Both the position numbers and the translations under genes were made by a program. Below the pieces are notes generated by a model. That model was not told the DNA's origin. It saw only the letters and a program-made list of their open reading frames with translations, and did no database searches. Of a DNA stretch of 64,000 nt, positions 31,947 to 41,887 are shown piece by piece. Location: positions 4,601,059 through 4,665,058 of the forward strand of contig CM055097.1 in NCBI GenBank assembly GCA_029204225.1. Direction: 5' to 3'. The stretch is from Diphasiastrum complanatum. Lineage: Eukaryota; Streptophyta; Lycopodiopsida; Lycopodiales; Lycopodiaceae. The stretch's first letter is position 1. Each line of letters opens with the position of its first letter.

Positions 31947-34433
31947 TGTTACAATTCCCATGAATCCCCGATTGCCTTGAAGGTTCCGCACACCCCATAC
32001 TAGTGATGACGCACGTTTCTAGGTGATCCGTAGACGATAGACTTAAAGTAGTTTCCAATCTTTCAAAGACTGCCTGCCAGAACTTGCTAGTGAACTTGGA
32101 ATCACGATCACTAACAATATCCTTCAGCAAACCATACAACATGAACAACTTTTCAACGAAGAGTTGAGCAAGTTCTGAAAGTTTGACAATGGTTTTTGTT
32201 AAAATACATTGTGCCAATTTGGTTAGCCTGTCAACTACTACCCAAATGGCATCGTGATCTTTCCCAGACTGGGGAGTCCGACCACAAAATCCATGGGAAT
32301 ATTCTTCCACTTCTTGCTAGGAATTTCCAACAGATGTAATAGACCAGCTGCTTTGAGTCTTTCCGCTTTATTTACTTGGCACTATTCACACTTTTGAACA
32401 TATGCCTCCGACATGACCTTTCATTTTTGGCCAATAAAATTATCTCTTAACAAGGTCAGGTGTCCCCTCTGTATACCAAAGTGTCCCGCACTGGGGCTAT
32501 CATGGCACTCATGCATTATTTGGGCCCTACTGTCCGTGATATCTGGCACACAAACTTTTCCTCTACAGAAAAGTAAACCATTCCTAATGGAGTAATAATC
32601 AAATATCTTCTCTTCGCGAGACTTCTTGGAATCTTGCTTTCTAAGTTTATTATTCACAATAGAGCTTCCTGCCATTACTTCTTGTCAAATATGGCTGAAA
32701 AACTCATCGATCCGACAAAGATCTCGTTGAGAAAGATACAACTCAGATTGGAACTCAGCAAAGCATAACTGATTAACCTCTCCAATCTGGCTCAGCGACA
32801 CAATTCGATGTACCTCAATGGTAGTTAATGTCGAATTCAAACTCCTGAATGAGTTTCGACCAACGGACCTTACGACCACTAAGGTCCGAGACATCATAGA
32901 TATACTTAAGAGACTCGTGATCTATCCTAACCATGAATTTAGATCCGTACAAATAATGTCTCCAGATCTTTAATGCATGGATGACAGCAAAAAGTTCCTT
33001 CTCATAAGTAGAATACCTACTTTCAGGTGGGTCCAACTTCTTGCTTTCGAAAGCCACAGGTCTACCATCTTGGTAAAGGACCGCACCCATCACATAATCA
33101 CTAGCATCTGTTTCCACCAGGAAAGGATTGCTAGGGTCCACTATGTGTAAGAGGGGATGTAGACACCAACATCTTCAAAGCTTCAAAGCTTTGATTAAGT
33201 TCATCGGTCCAGACAACAGGTGGACTAATTTTTTAATGCCTTTCGGCCTTCTTCTTATTACTCTTCTTAGTTTTCCATTTGGCTTTCTTCAGTCCCTTAA
33301 GAAGATTCGTTAGAGGCAATGCAACTAAGGCATAGTCTTTAATGAATTTATGGAAAAACCCTGTGAATCCCAAAAATTTGTGGAAAAACCCTGTGAATCC
33401 CAAAAAAGATTTAACTTCCCTAATGGTTTTTAGGATAGGCCAATCAGGAACTTTTTGGACCTTATCGTAATCAATCTCAAGACCTCGATCGGAAACGATA
33501 TGTTCCAAGTACTTGAGTCTTGTTTGAAAGAACTCCCACTTAGACTCCTTAGCGTAAAGCTTTGTCTACCTTAGATTATCTAAGATTGTACGCAAATGTG
33601 CCTCATGCTCCTCAAGAGTCTTACTATAGATCAATATGTCATCCAGAAATACCACGAGAAACTTCCCTAGATATGGATGAAGAATATCGTTCATCATCTG
33701 TTGGAAGGTTGCCGGGGCATTAGTTAGACCAAAAAATAAAACTAAAAATTCGTAATGGCCATACCTAGAACGAAAACCAGTTTTGGAAACATCTCATCGT
33801 GAATTCTTATTTGATGGTACCCTAACCTAAGGTCCAATTTGGTGAAATACCTAGCACCATTCAATCAGTCCATTAAATTGTCCATCCGAGGTAAGGGATA
33901 ATGGTTCTTTATAGTCATCTTATTAAGCATTTTGTAATCAACACAAAGACGAATACCACCGTCTTTGTTGTCGGTTAACAAAACAGGAGCTCCCTAAGGA
34001 GACTTACTAGGTCTAATATGACCCTTACGTAACAACTCCTTAAGTTGACTAGCGACCTCATATTCTTTTTTCGGGCTCATCCTGTAAGGAAAAAGCGATA
34101 CAGGAGAGTTGTCGGGGAGAAGAAATGTGATGGTCTACTCCCCGTGACGGGGGAAGACCCTCAGGCAACTGCTCATGTCGCTATATTCCTCCCTAAGTCT
34201 TTTAAAGATTTTGCCCTCAGGCGTTGATTCTAAATTAACATAAAAAAAAGACAATTCTTTAGGGAAAGACGATACATCAACATTGAAATTATGTGTAACA
34301 AAAGCATCCATGTACGATTCATCTTTTAGATAACATAAATACGAATAATACTCGGAATTCAAAATACATTGATTAGCCTCATGAGCAGTTACAAAAGGTA
34401 GATCAGGCTCATCACCTTTAAGACACTTCCTCT
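31947..34433 (-). mobile_element. Ty3/gypsy element 1, internally deleted
   Basis: This minus-strand gypsy piece runs right to left from the protease-RT linker (34433) through RT, RNase H and integrase. The integrase stops at about 32025, and the sequence then jumps to the last 67 bp of an LTR (32013-31947, ending GTAACA). The same LTR end is found complete at 36716-37132. The integrase C-terminus, chromodomain and most of the 3' LTR have therefore been deleted. The upstream end abuts a copia E LTR fragment. Confidence 0.85.
31990..34433 (-). pseudogene. Gypsy element 1 pol remnant (RT-RNase H-IN)
   Basis: The RT region (about 34080-33233) has [17 protein letters not shown], a TKLDLRLGYHQI-type block and catalytic [10 protein letters not shown], with several frameshifts and stops. 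The thumb region (33508-33233) contains a 30-bp in-frame duplication giving FLGFTGFFHK twice. RNase H (33141-32815) is open with LVETDASDYVMGAVL, STYEKELFAVIHAL and HESLKYI. The integrase zinc region lies at 32675-32421 (HECHDSPSAGHFG) and the core at 32310-32025, with the first Asp in VVVDRLTKLA and the second in SDRDSKF; the catalytic Glu is lost in the deletion. Order and motifs are those of gypsy (RT-RH-IN). Confidence 0.85.
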
Positions 34434-35049
34434 CTAAAGTTAGGTGAATTTTCAGCATGTAATAAGGAAGTTGATTTGGCTTTCTTGTCCTAATTTGCCA
34501 TTCTAGCCTCATTCTTAGAGTCTTGCCAAGTAGGTGGCTAGTTGGTGAATTTTCTCCATAAATCTAGGATTTAGATCCTATAAAGTAGGAATCACTACCA
34601 AATTGACTTGATCCACTTTTTAGATTTGATCTAACCTACTCTAGAATAGGTTTCCCACATGGCTCCATGGCCTCACACATGTGGGACCCACTTATGGACA
34701 TAATTTACATTATTTGACATAGCTAGATTTGCCAACATAGGCAATTTTTCACACTCCTCCTCAAATCTAGCTTTGAAAATTATGATACATTTATCAATTA
34801 CTCCAAGTGCAGATCTTAGCTTAACAAATAAATCCTTAGGCAAGGATTTAGTGAACAAATCAGCCAAGCAATTTGATGAAGACACATATTGGAGCTTGAT
34901 TGGCTTGCACCTTCTCCATCACAAAATGACGAGCAATCTCTATGTATTTGTTTCTTGCACGGAATGTAGAATTAGTTGCAAGTGATTGGGCTGATTGTCT
35001 AACAACAGATGGTACGCACCTCCACCTTTATGACATGAAGTTCCACCTA
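34434..35049 (-). mobile_element. Copia element E fragment (RNase H tail plus 3' LTR half)
   Basis: On the minus strand, a decayed RNase H C-terminus (ARHFVMEKVQ near 34930; SSNCLADLFTKSLPKDL at 34885-34830) runs into a polypurine stretch. A 3' LTR then starts TGTGAAAAATTGCC at about 34753 and continues to 34434, where it is cut by the gypsy fragment. The LTR half is homologous, in opposite orientation, to 35050-35347 and, in the same orientation, to 52990-53291. Confidence 0.8.
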
Positions 35050-35714
35050 TGAAAATTTGCCAATATTCGCAAATCTAGCCATGTAGAGTGGGTCCCACAT
35101 GTGTGAGGCTATGATGCCATGTAGGAAACCTATCCTAGTGCAAGTTAGATCGATTCTAAAGAGTTGGTCAAGTCAATTTGGTAGTGATTCCTACATTATA
35201 GGACCTACGCCTAAATTTATGATGAAAAATTGACCAACTAGCCACCTACTTGGTATGACTCTAGGAATGAGGCTAGGGTTGCAAATTAGGGCAAGAAAAC
35301 CAAGTTAACTTCCTTATTACATGCTGGAAATTCACCTAACTTTCCAAAGGAAGTGACTTTTACTATGTATTCCATTCTCCCATAGTCAAGACTTAGATTA
35401 TTTTTCAGAGCTCATTGGCAATCTCAAGCTACTCCACATTTGTATTGAGTGCTTGTGATCTAAATGCAACCAAAGTGATTCAGCCTTCATTCTCTGTTTG
35501 CAGGCCATGCAACAGGCTTTATTTCACACGTGTAAAGTCAGATTTCATCAATGATCAATGATATTTGATGGTTCTTGCTTGTTGATTGTCAGATTGCCAA
35601 TCTAGATCAATTTTTTGTGTCTAGTTTTTGTGATAGATTGTTTAGCAAGCATCCAATCACTCTTGTGGATCTTGTGTAGATCCATTTATGGTCCAAAAGT
35701 ATAGTACTTTCACA
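35050..35714 (+). repeat. 5' LTR of plus-strand element E
   Basis: It starts TGAAAATTTGCC (the TG follows directly on the minus-strand RNase H fragment) and ends CTTTCACA before the primer-binding site. It contains a near-match CACATGTGTG at about 35096 and CACACGTGTA at about 35525. It matches the E LTR at 52691-53291. Confidence 0.8.
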
Positions 35715-35726
35715 TGGTATCAGAGC
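35715..35726 (+). other. Primer-binding site of element E
   Basis: Perfect TGGTATCAGAGC follows the LTR end CTTTCACA. Confidence 0.88.
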
Positions 35727-35835
35727 CGAGTACAACTAGTAAGATGGGATAAACTAGTGCTTTCTTTCTACAATCTAGTGAGAGATTAAATTCTACAAAT
35801 TATGCCATTTGGAAGGTTAGGATGGAGTCACTAGA

Positions 35836-36060
35836 CTAGCCGACGATTGATAAATCAATAAGTTGTGAGTGTGAGTCTGCCAAACAAAGGCCCATACATG
35901 CAGCTGTTCTTTTATCATTCAATTCCGATTTAAGTAATGGAAGTTTGTTCACACTGACTATGATCCATAACTTCTTTTCAGTTAAGAAAAGTTGCATCTT
36001 GACTTGCCCATTGTGAATGTTATCAACCCCAAACTTGTCAATAGTGAACTTATCCATCAT
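35836..36060 (-). pseudogene. Foreign copia gag N-terminus inside element E
   Basis: A 74-codon minus-strand frame begins MMDKFTIDKFGVDN and has KMQLFLTEKKLW. This is the N-terminal signature of a different copia gag lineage. It sits within plus-strand E gag codons, so it arrived by a later insertion or rearrangement; no LTRs of its own are visible. Confidence 0.65.
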
Positions 36061-36306
36061 AAAAGAATAAACAGTGCTTCTTTAAAAAAGACATAACTAC
36101 AGAGGTTGCTCCCCCTCAATTGAAAGCATATTGAAGATGTGTTATGAATTCTTGATTGAAGAAGAAGATGAACCTCTTAGTGCACAAGAGTTGATTAGTT
36201 CCAGAAAAAATCTAGACTAGCACTTCATTGTATAAAGATGAATATTAGTAATGATCTTTTGAGAGAAGTATCTTCTTGTACTAGTGCTAAAGAGGCTTGG
36301 GATTCT

Positions 36307-36398
36307 TATGTGGCTTGCCACATGACAAGTCCCAAGCTTGCGTGGTTTGGTCTCATGACAGGCCTACGTGGCTTGCCACGTGACAACTTGCGAGCCCC

Positions 36399-36456
<58 letters not shown>

Positions 36457-36715
36457 CCACTCAGGCCTACATGACAAAGCTTGGTTGGCTTGCCACACAA
36501 GCCTATAGCAAGCCTATGTGGTAGTTTGCAACATGCTTGCATGGCAAACATAAAACCTATGACATGCCTATGTGGCCTGCCACGCAAGCCTATGGTAGGC
36601 TTGCATGGCTTGCTACATGGCAACTTTCAAGCACACCTATATCTCTCTCTCTAGGTCCACTAAAGCCTACATGGCAGAACCCGGTTTGCTTGCCAATAAT
36701 CCTATGGTAGGCCTA
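36307..36715. repeat. GC-richer repeat block with duplicated unit
   Basis: Degenerate copies of the word TGGCTTGCCACGTGACA recur. Two longer copies (about 36368-36496 and 36604-36690) share the order GGCTTGC, CT tract, GGTCCACT, GCCTACATG, GGCTTGCC or GCTTGCC. This supports a tandem duplication. Confidence 0.65.
36401..36453. repeat. (CT)26 microsatellite
   Basis: Uninterrupted CT from 36401 to 36453. The paired unit at about 36643-36653 holds only about five or six repeats. Confidence 0.97.
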
Positions 36716-37132
36716 TGTTACAACTCCCTAGGATCATCGACTGCCTTGAAGGTTCCGCACACCCCATACAAGTGATGACGCATCGTAACCGCCCAATCGT
36801 AGAGTCACAACCGACCCACCCCCATGCTCTGGAGCAATCGACATTATCATGCCCGGTCAAGCCTCCTACGATAACTGGCATCCCATACCACCAGCCATCG
36901 CACTCGGCTCTCCCTAGCACACATCTACACGTGCTCTCCATCCACCAACTCTCGGGTAGACTGAGTGAATGGCAAGAGGGAAACCCCACCACTATATAGG
37001 CATCACACAATGGGTCCCATCAAGCATGGTCCTGCCGTGACGCATGGCACCCAAACATGTCGCAAACTCCAGTACTGTCTCATGCCCCTTGCGAGGCCGT
37101 CACTGAAGGGCGTACCGTTATGGTACATAACA
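36716..37132 (-). repeat. 3' LTR of gypsy element 2
   Basis: The 417-bp LTR starts TGTTATGTACC (37132) and ends GTTGTAACA (36716), with a short inverted terminal repeat TGTTA/TAACA. Its last 67 bp match the truncated LTR at 31947-32013, so gypsy elements 1 and 2 belong to the same or a sister family. Confidence 0.8.
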
Positions 37133-37156
37133 TCCCCCCCCCATAGAAACTTCCTT

Positions 37157-37893
37157 CTATGGGAAGAAACTAGGGAATCTAAGTCTTAAATCATCTTCCT
37201 TCTCCCAGGTGTCCTCATCATCTGACTTACCTTTCCAACGAATCATATGTTCAGAAATTAAACGATTTCTCAACTGATGTCGTCGAGTATCCATGATCAT
37301 TTCCGGTTCATGGGATACGAAAGCAGTCAAATCCTCCAATAGCACTAGATCATCTGTGGGAATTAAATCACCTTTTCCACCAAGTTGTTCCTTTAAATGA
37401 CTAACATGGAATACATGATGAACCTTAGTTCCAATAGGGAGTTCTAGTCTATAAGAAACCCTACCAATCTTGTTAAGAACTTATAAAGGACCGCTAAAAC
37501 GTGGAGATAACTTCGAACATTTCCTCGTTCGAAGTGTCTTAGAGTCTTTTGGGATTCTAAGATACACCCAATCACCAATCTCAAATTCTCGAGGAGCGTG
37601 GCTTCGGTTAACATAAAATTGGGCTCAATCTTGAGCCAATTTAATGCTTTCCCTAGCCACCTGCAACATTTCTTGCATATCATGCAAGAAATCCGCTGCA
37701 GCCTGAACCTTGAGACCTGTGAGTCCAACGAAGATAGGGGAACGAGGTTGAATGTCGTACAAGAGCATAAAACGACTCAAACCAGTGGCAGAATGCTTCA
37801 TACTATTGTATGCAAACTCAACCATTGGGAGATACTTTTCCCAATCTGATTGTCGCTTGGAAACATATGCACGAAGCATATCTTCCATCGACT
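37157..37893 (-). pseudogene. Gypsy element 2 integrase C-terminus with chromodomain
   Basis: Three frames on the minus strand together give the end of a chromovirus integrase. The first, 37888-37625, has MEDMLRAYVSKRQSDW and FAYNSMKHSATGLSRF. The second, 37728-37444, is the GPY/F-type region. The third, 37345-37157, has DTRRHQLRNRLISEHMI and RWKGKSDDEDTWEKEDD, the aromatic/acidic pattern of a chromodomain. In the family this domain directs integration to marked chromatin. Frameshifts separate the parts. Confidence 0.8.
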
Positions 37894-38198
37894 GGTTGCA
37901 TTAGAGGAGTTCTAAAGCCAAAAAAGACCCTTTGTAAAAATACTTTTTATATTTTTTTTTCAAATTTTGCTTACACATGGACCAATCAAAACACTCAAAT
38001 TTGAAATCTACGTAACGTAGCTCATTGGAATTGAAAAAGAAAAAAGTTTTCTTAATAATGCTATAATTCGGCGTTGGGGGCAGCCCGCAAGCATGACATG
38101 TTATTCATAGTATAATATGCAATTATCATTAAAAATAGCATAACTTTTTAACCGTGGCTCTGATTGAGACGAAAATTATACCATTGGAAAGCGCTCGA
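37894..38198. other. Spacer, no recognised gene
   Basis: AT-rich sequence with CTACGTAACGTAG (partly palindromic, about 38010). No coding sequence recognised. Confidence 0.4.
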
Positions 38199-39349
38199 CT
38201 AGAGCTTTTCAACGGTAGCAGCCTGTAATTCAAAATTGATAATTTTTGTAGCTTCTGCAGAAATATCCTTCAAAAATAGTTTTGCTGCATCACGATCATA
38301 ATCAGGGTTATCTTTAAGATCTTCTTTTGTTATAGATTTGTTCAATGATTTCTTCTTCGAGGAATTTCTTCGCTTCTTCGAAGAAACATTCGAGTCAGGT
38401 TTCGTAGAGCTTTTGCTTCTCGTGGTTACTTTGAATAACTTCTCGACATTGCTCAACCAAGATTGATCAATTGTCTTCATCAGTCTGTCTTCAATAACAT
38501 CAATCCGTAATACAACAACATCTGCCGAAGCTTTTCCTTTCGAATCTGCAACAGCAACAAGTGTAGCAACATACTGGTACTTTGGACGTGGCTTTTGCGG
38601 TTGTGAACATTCAGGATATTTGTGGTCTGGTTCTTTATAGTTCGAACAAAAAAGTACATATCCAATTGGCTTCCATGGTTGCAGACAGTCAGGCGAAAAA
38701 TGACCTGATTCTCCACAGTTATAACAATTGCCCGAAACTAGCTTTGTCAAATTGGTAGACTTCGTTGCTAGGCCAACAAACTTTGATGGATTGTGTATTT
38801 TTGGTGCGAACTTTGGTTTACCTTGTTGAGCAGATGGTGCTATGGTACCTTGAACATAGTTTGTTGTCGCATCATCATCTTGAAATATAAACAACACCTT
38901 CTGAGTAGGATCTTCAATGAACTTAACATTCACAAAGTTGCAATCTACTTTCGAATGTCTAGATGTACCGCCGTACACCAAATCTCTGAGTTAGAAGAAG
39001 AAGCCTTCGGTCTTTTATCTGCAACTTTTGAAATATGGACTTTCAGATCGTTAAACTTTTTGTTGAGATCTGCCATGTCTCGCTTCTAGATCTTCTCGAC
39101 TTTGGATGTTGCAGGCTTAAGATTCAGGTTTTGGATCTGGATCAAGATCTTGATTTTCAGCAACAGAACCTGGTTCAACTGCCGTAGAAGCTTCAGAACA
39201 AAATATTTTAGGTAAATTATCAAGATTAACAAGAAGATTATCAAAGTAGAATTCAGCTTCGTTATAAGTCCGAAAAGGTGGATTTTCTCTTTGAAAAGAT
39301 TCCTGAAAACTTTTGAAAAAATCTTCTCAAAGTTTTCAATATCTTTCAA
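38199..39349 (-). pseudogene. Retroelement gag-like ORF with CCHC knuckles
   Basis: The frame 38981-38199 (260 codons) contains a perfect zinc knuckle CYNCGESGHFSPDC (about 38725-38684). About 20 residues later it has a degenerate knuckle (CSNYKEPDHKYPEC) and, near its start, another degenerate knuckle-like stretch (YGGTSRHSKVDC). The C-terminal third is Lys/Ser-rich (SKKRRNSSKKKS). Upstream, 39076-38985 reads MADLNKKFNDLKVHISK in another frame, so a frameshift near 38985 separates it. This is the organisation of a retroelement nucleocapsid, distinct from the copia gags here. The exact family is uncertain, and no pol follows. Confidence 0.6.
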
Positions 39350-39359
39350 GTCTGCAATT

Positions 39360-39540
39360 AAAATCGGTCAAATCCAGTAAGGCACGTGTAAATCAATCTA
39401 CTTCAAATTCATAAATCTAAATTGAGTTTTGACCTACAAAAGATCAATTCTACATATGCAAAATGCTTGATTTTTGAGTAGAAATCAATCTACCACACTT
39501 TAAAATTGGTAACTCCAAATTTTTGCTAAATATGGTTGAT
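39360..39540 (-). repeat. Element B-family leader fragment
   Basis: On the minus strand this matches the untranslated leader of element B and its relatives (shared with 18080-18200 and 48270-48400), for example AATTGAGTTTTGACCTAC on the plus strand. No LTR or gag is attached. Confidence 0.65.
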
Positions 39541-40640
39541 CCTTCAATAACCCAAGAATTGGTCGGATTTAGTAAAAAATAATTAAAACCTCGGTCGGTA
39601 GGTGTTCAGAGGTTTGTGGGCTCAACACGAACCCACTGGACCAGTTGTTGCTCAATTCTGACGTCGTATGCTTGAAAACGCCCTTCGTGCCGAGAGGAAC
39701 GTCACTAGGGCACAATAAATGGACTAAAGTTCTTGGCATTTTCGAGATGTGGTCCAGTATCACCCGAACGGGCTCCGTCTTGCATGTCGTCTGTTCCATC
39801 CAGTGTTGCACGTCGAGACGAACCCACATCAACAAACCGAGCTCCAAGCAGTTCAGTATGCACAAAGAAACATGCGTTCAAGCCAAGAACCCTAAAAGTA
39901 GTCCAGGGAATTGTAAAGATATCGAGTTCTTGAGAAATCAATGCATGCAGATGCACACTGATAAACACACACACACACACACACACACACCATCGGCTAC
40001 ATAAATCACACACACCATTGGACACAAATCGTACACACACAGATACACGCACACACTCATACACACAAATCCATACACACACACATCATCGGCCGCCCGC
40101 CCGCCATCGACGGCGGGCACACTATGCTAGACTACCCACACGCATGCATATGTATATACGCACTCTCAGGAATACACCCACATACATTGGCCACCCGTCA
40201 ACGACCATCGGCTTTCATCCTAAATCATCGGCCGTCATCCAAATCATCGGCCGTCACCCAAATCGCCGGTCATTCTATGTCCTACATTTGGGTCAGCTTT
40301 ATTCAAGCGTCATCACGAGGATGTCTCACAAGACCAGCAGGGTACACAGTTAACATTAACAGATGCATGCACATTTCTGACGATGCATGAGATTGACTCA
40401 GAGCTACAATTTCAGAATTTTCTGGATTCTAGGGTTAGGGCAACGCTGCAAAAACTCCAGACAGACAGACGGACGGACGTTGCCAGCAACTAATCGGGGC
40501 CGCCCACATCTGAAACGACTAGTTGGCTATCGGCTCAAGCCTACTTCATTGAAAAGAGCAACGATTTGTTCTGAACTATCTAGATTTACTGAAAAAAAAT
40601 TTCCAACCAGCAGAACATTATATGAGTAAAACGTTGGAAT
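39541..40640. repeat. GC-richer, CA-rich satellite-like block
   Basis: It contains (AC)13 at 39965-39990, imperfect CA runs to about 40085, the palindromic GCCCGCCATCGACGGCGGGC near 40096-40115, and three to four copies of the word AAATCATCGGCCGTCA around 40195-40270. It also has a GACA/GACG run at about 40461-40480. No gene is recognised. Open frames here (up to 125 codons) are products of the repeats. Confidence 0.6.
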
Positions 40641-41223
40641 ATGTTTCCAGTTAATTCTAAAACAAAGATGAATCATAATCAAGGTAAAATTTAGGTGTAG
40701 ATCAGTCGGGATAAAATTAATTTAAAGCAACGAAGGATCCTCTATTTGTTTGATCGCAAACCTTCTTTTGGAATTCGTACTGATTTATAAAGCCAGAACA
40801 GCTTAAAACTTAGAAACAGACAAATTTTCATCATTTCTATGATAGGCACGCAGCTATAAACAACAATTGAGCTCGTCCAAGTTCAGTATCAACAAAAGAA
40901 TTCTATATTTTCCCTCAACGAAATTTGCTTCATGAATATTCATGGTTTTTCTCTTGTTCACAGAAAAACTAACAAGCTTACCTGAAAATGCTTCACAAGG
41001 CAGTCAGAAGTAAAGTCTTCGTGCTTCCAAACCACAAAAGTTTTCGGCTGCACTGAGCAAAGTGGTCCAAACCAAACGTTACGCTGAATTGGCATGCAAC
41101 TAATTCAAGCCCGGATCAGCCAAAAATTACATAGTGGCAGGTTGATCCATAGTTGGTGTGATACCATCAACTTTATGTACTAGACCAGCATTTATCTCAC
41201 GTTCACCTCAAATGGTAGTGAAG
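40641..41223. other. Spacer, no recognised feature
   Basis: AT-rich sequence without motifs I can assign. Confidence 0.4.
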
Positions 41224-41697
41224 TAGCACTTTCCACAACCCAAAAAAAAGTGGAAGAACAAAGAAAAAGGAGACAAGCATGCATCAAATTCCCCTACATC
41301 AATTGATGAAGACACATCTTCATCAAATGGAGGCAAAAAAGACATTTCTAAAGTTCAATGCTTTTAGTGTGGCAAGTATGGCCATTATGCATCCAAGTGT
41401 TTCAAGGAAAAGAGAGAGCACATCTCTCCATCTTATACATCACCATCCTACACATTGGCTTCATCAAAGGTAACATGTGTGCTATTCCAAGTGCTTCTTT
41501 GTCAAAAGGTCAAACCACTTGTAGTCTTGTACTCTATCATCATCACCTAGCACTATACACTTGATTGATATTGCATCATATTAGTCCTTTCTTCCTTAGG
41601 TATGTGAACAAAACTTTAAAGCCAAAACCCCTATATGATTACCTTCAATTTTAATCAGATAATGGCCCCTATAGATGTCACCTTTGGTAGGCCACTA
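41224..41697 (+). pseudogene. Copia gag zinc-knuckle fragment
   Basis: In frame, an acidic/Ser-rich stretch (SIDEDTSSSNGGKKD) leads to a CCHC knuckle CF*CGKYGHYASKC in which the residue after the Phe is a TAG stop. The frame continues PSYTSPSYTLASS before running out. It is a plus-strand copia gag remnant cut on the right by the LINE 3' end. Confidence 0.65.
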
Positions 41698-41887
41698 TTT
41701 TTTTTTTGAAAGCTTAATTTCACTATTAGATATTCACAAATGTACAAAAAATTAGACAACGGCTTCCATGGCCGAAAACTACTGTAGCTTATAGAACTGT
41801 CAGAAGCCCAAAAGGCAGACACTCTAGCATACCACGCAAGGTAGCAGTCTGAAAAACAACTTTAAGTAGAATGAAAAAAGTACATAG

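Larger units (their letters stand above)
35050..36306 (+). mobile_element. Copia element E, plus-strand 5' fragment
   Basis: A 5' LTR (35050-35714) is followed by the primer-binding site (35715-35726, TGGTATCAGAGC) and gag from about 35743. Gag is interrupted at about 35838 by a minus-strand gag fragment of another copia family, resumes near 36145 (EEEDEPLSAQE) and again at 36238 (NISNDLLREVSSC). It is then lost at about 36306 in simple repeats. There is no PR, IN or RT. Confidence 0.8.
36716..37893 (-). mobile_element. Ty3/gypsy element 2 (chromodomain type), 3' part
   Basis: This minus-strand element is truncated at about 37893 within integrase. Right to left it has the integrase C-terminal region, a chromodomain-like end, a purine-rich tract (with GGGGGGGG near 37140-37133) and a complete 3' LTR (37132-36716). 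No 5' LTR is present. Confidence 0.85.

Noticed and set aside
34045-34227. Basic plus-strand ORF near 34.1 kb
   Set aside because: Antisense to the gypsy protease-RT linker coding sequence.
36306-36623. ORFs with long LS or RE runs
   Set aside because: Produced by the (CT)26 microsatellite and surrounding repeats, with no conserved domain.
39705-40120. Cys/Val-rich minus-strand ORFs
   Set aside because: They translate the CA-rich satellite-like block.
40100-40275. Possible CRISPR-like or satellite array from the ATCGGCCGTCA words
   Set aside because: The copies are short, irregularly spaced and only three to four; this is a eukaryotic simple repeat, not a CRISPR array.
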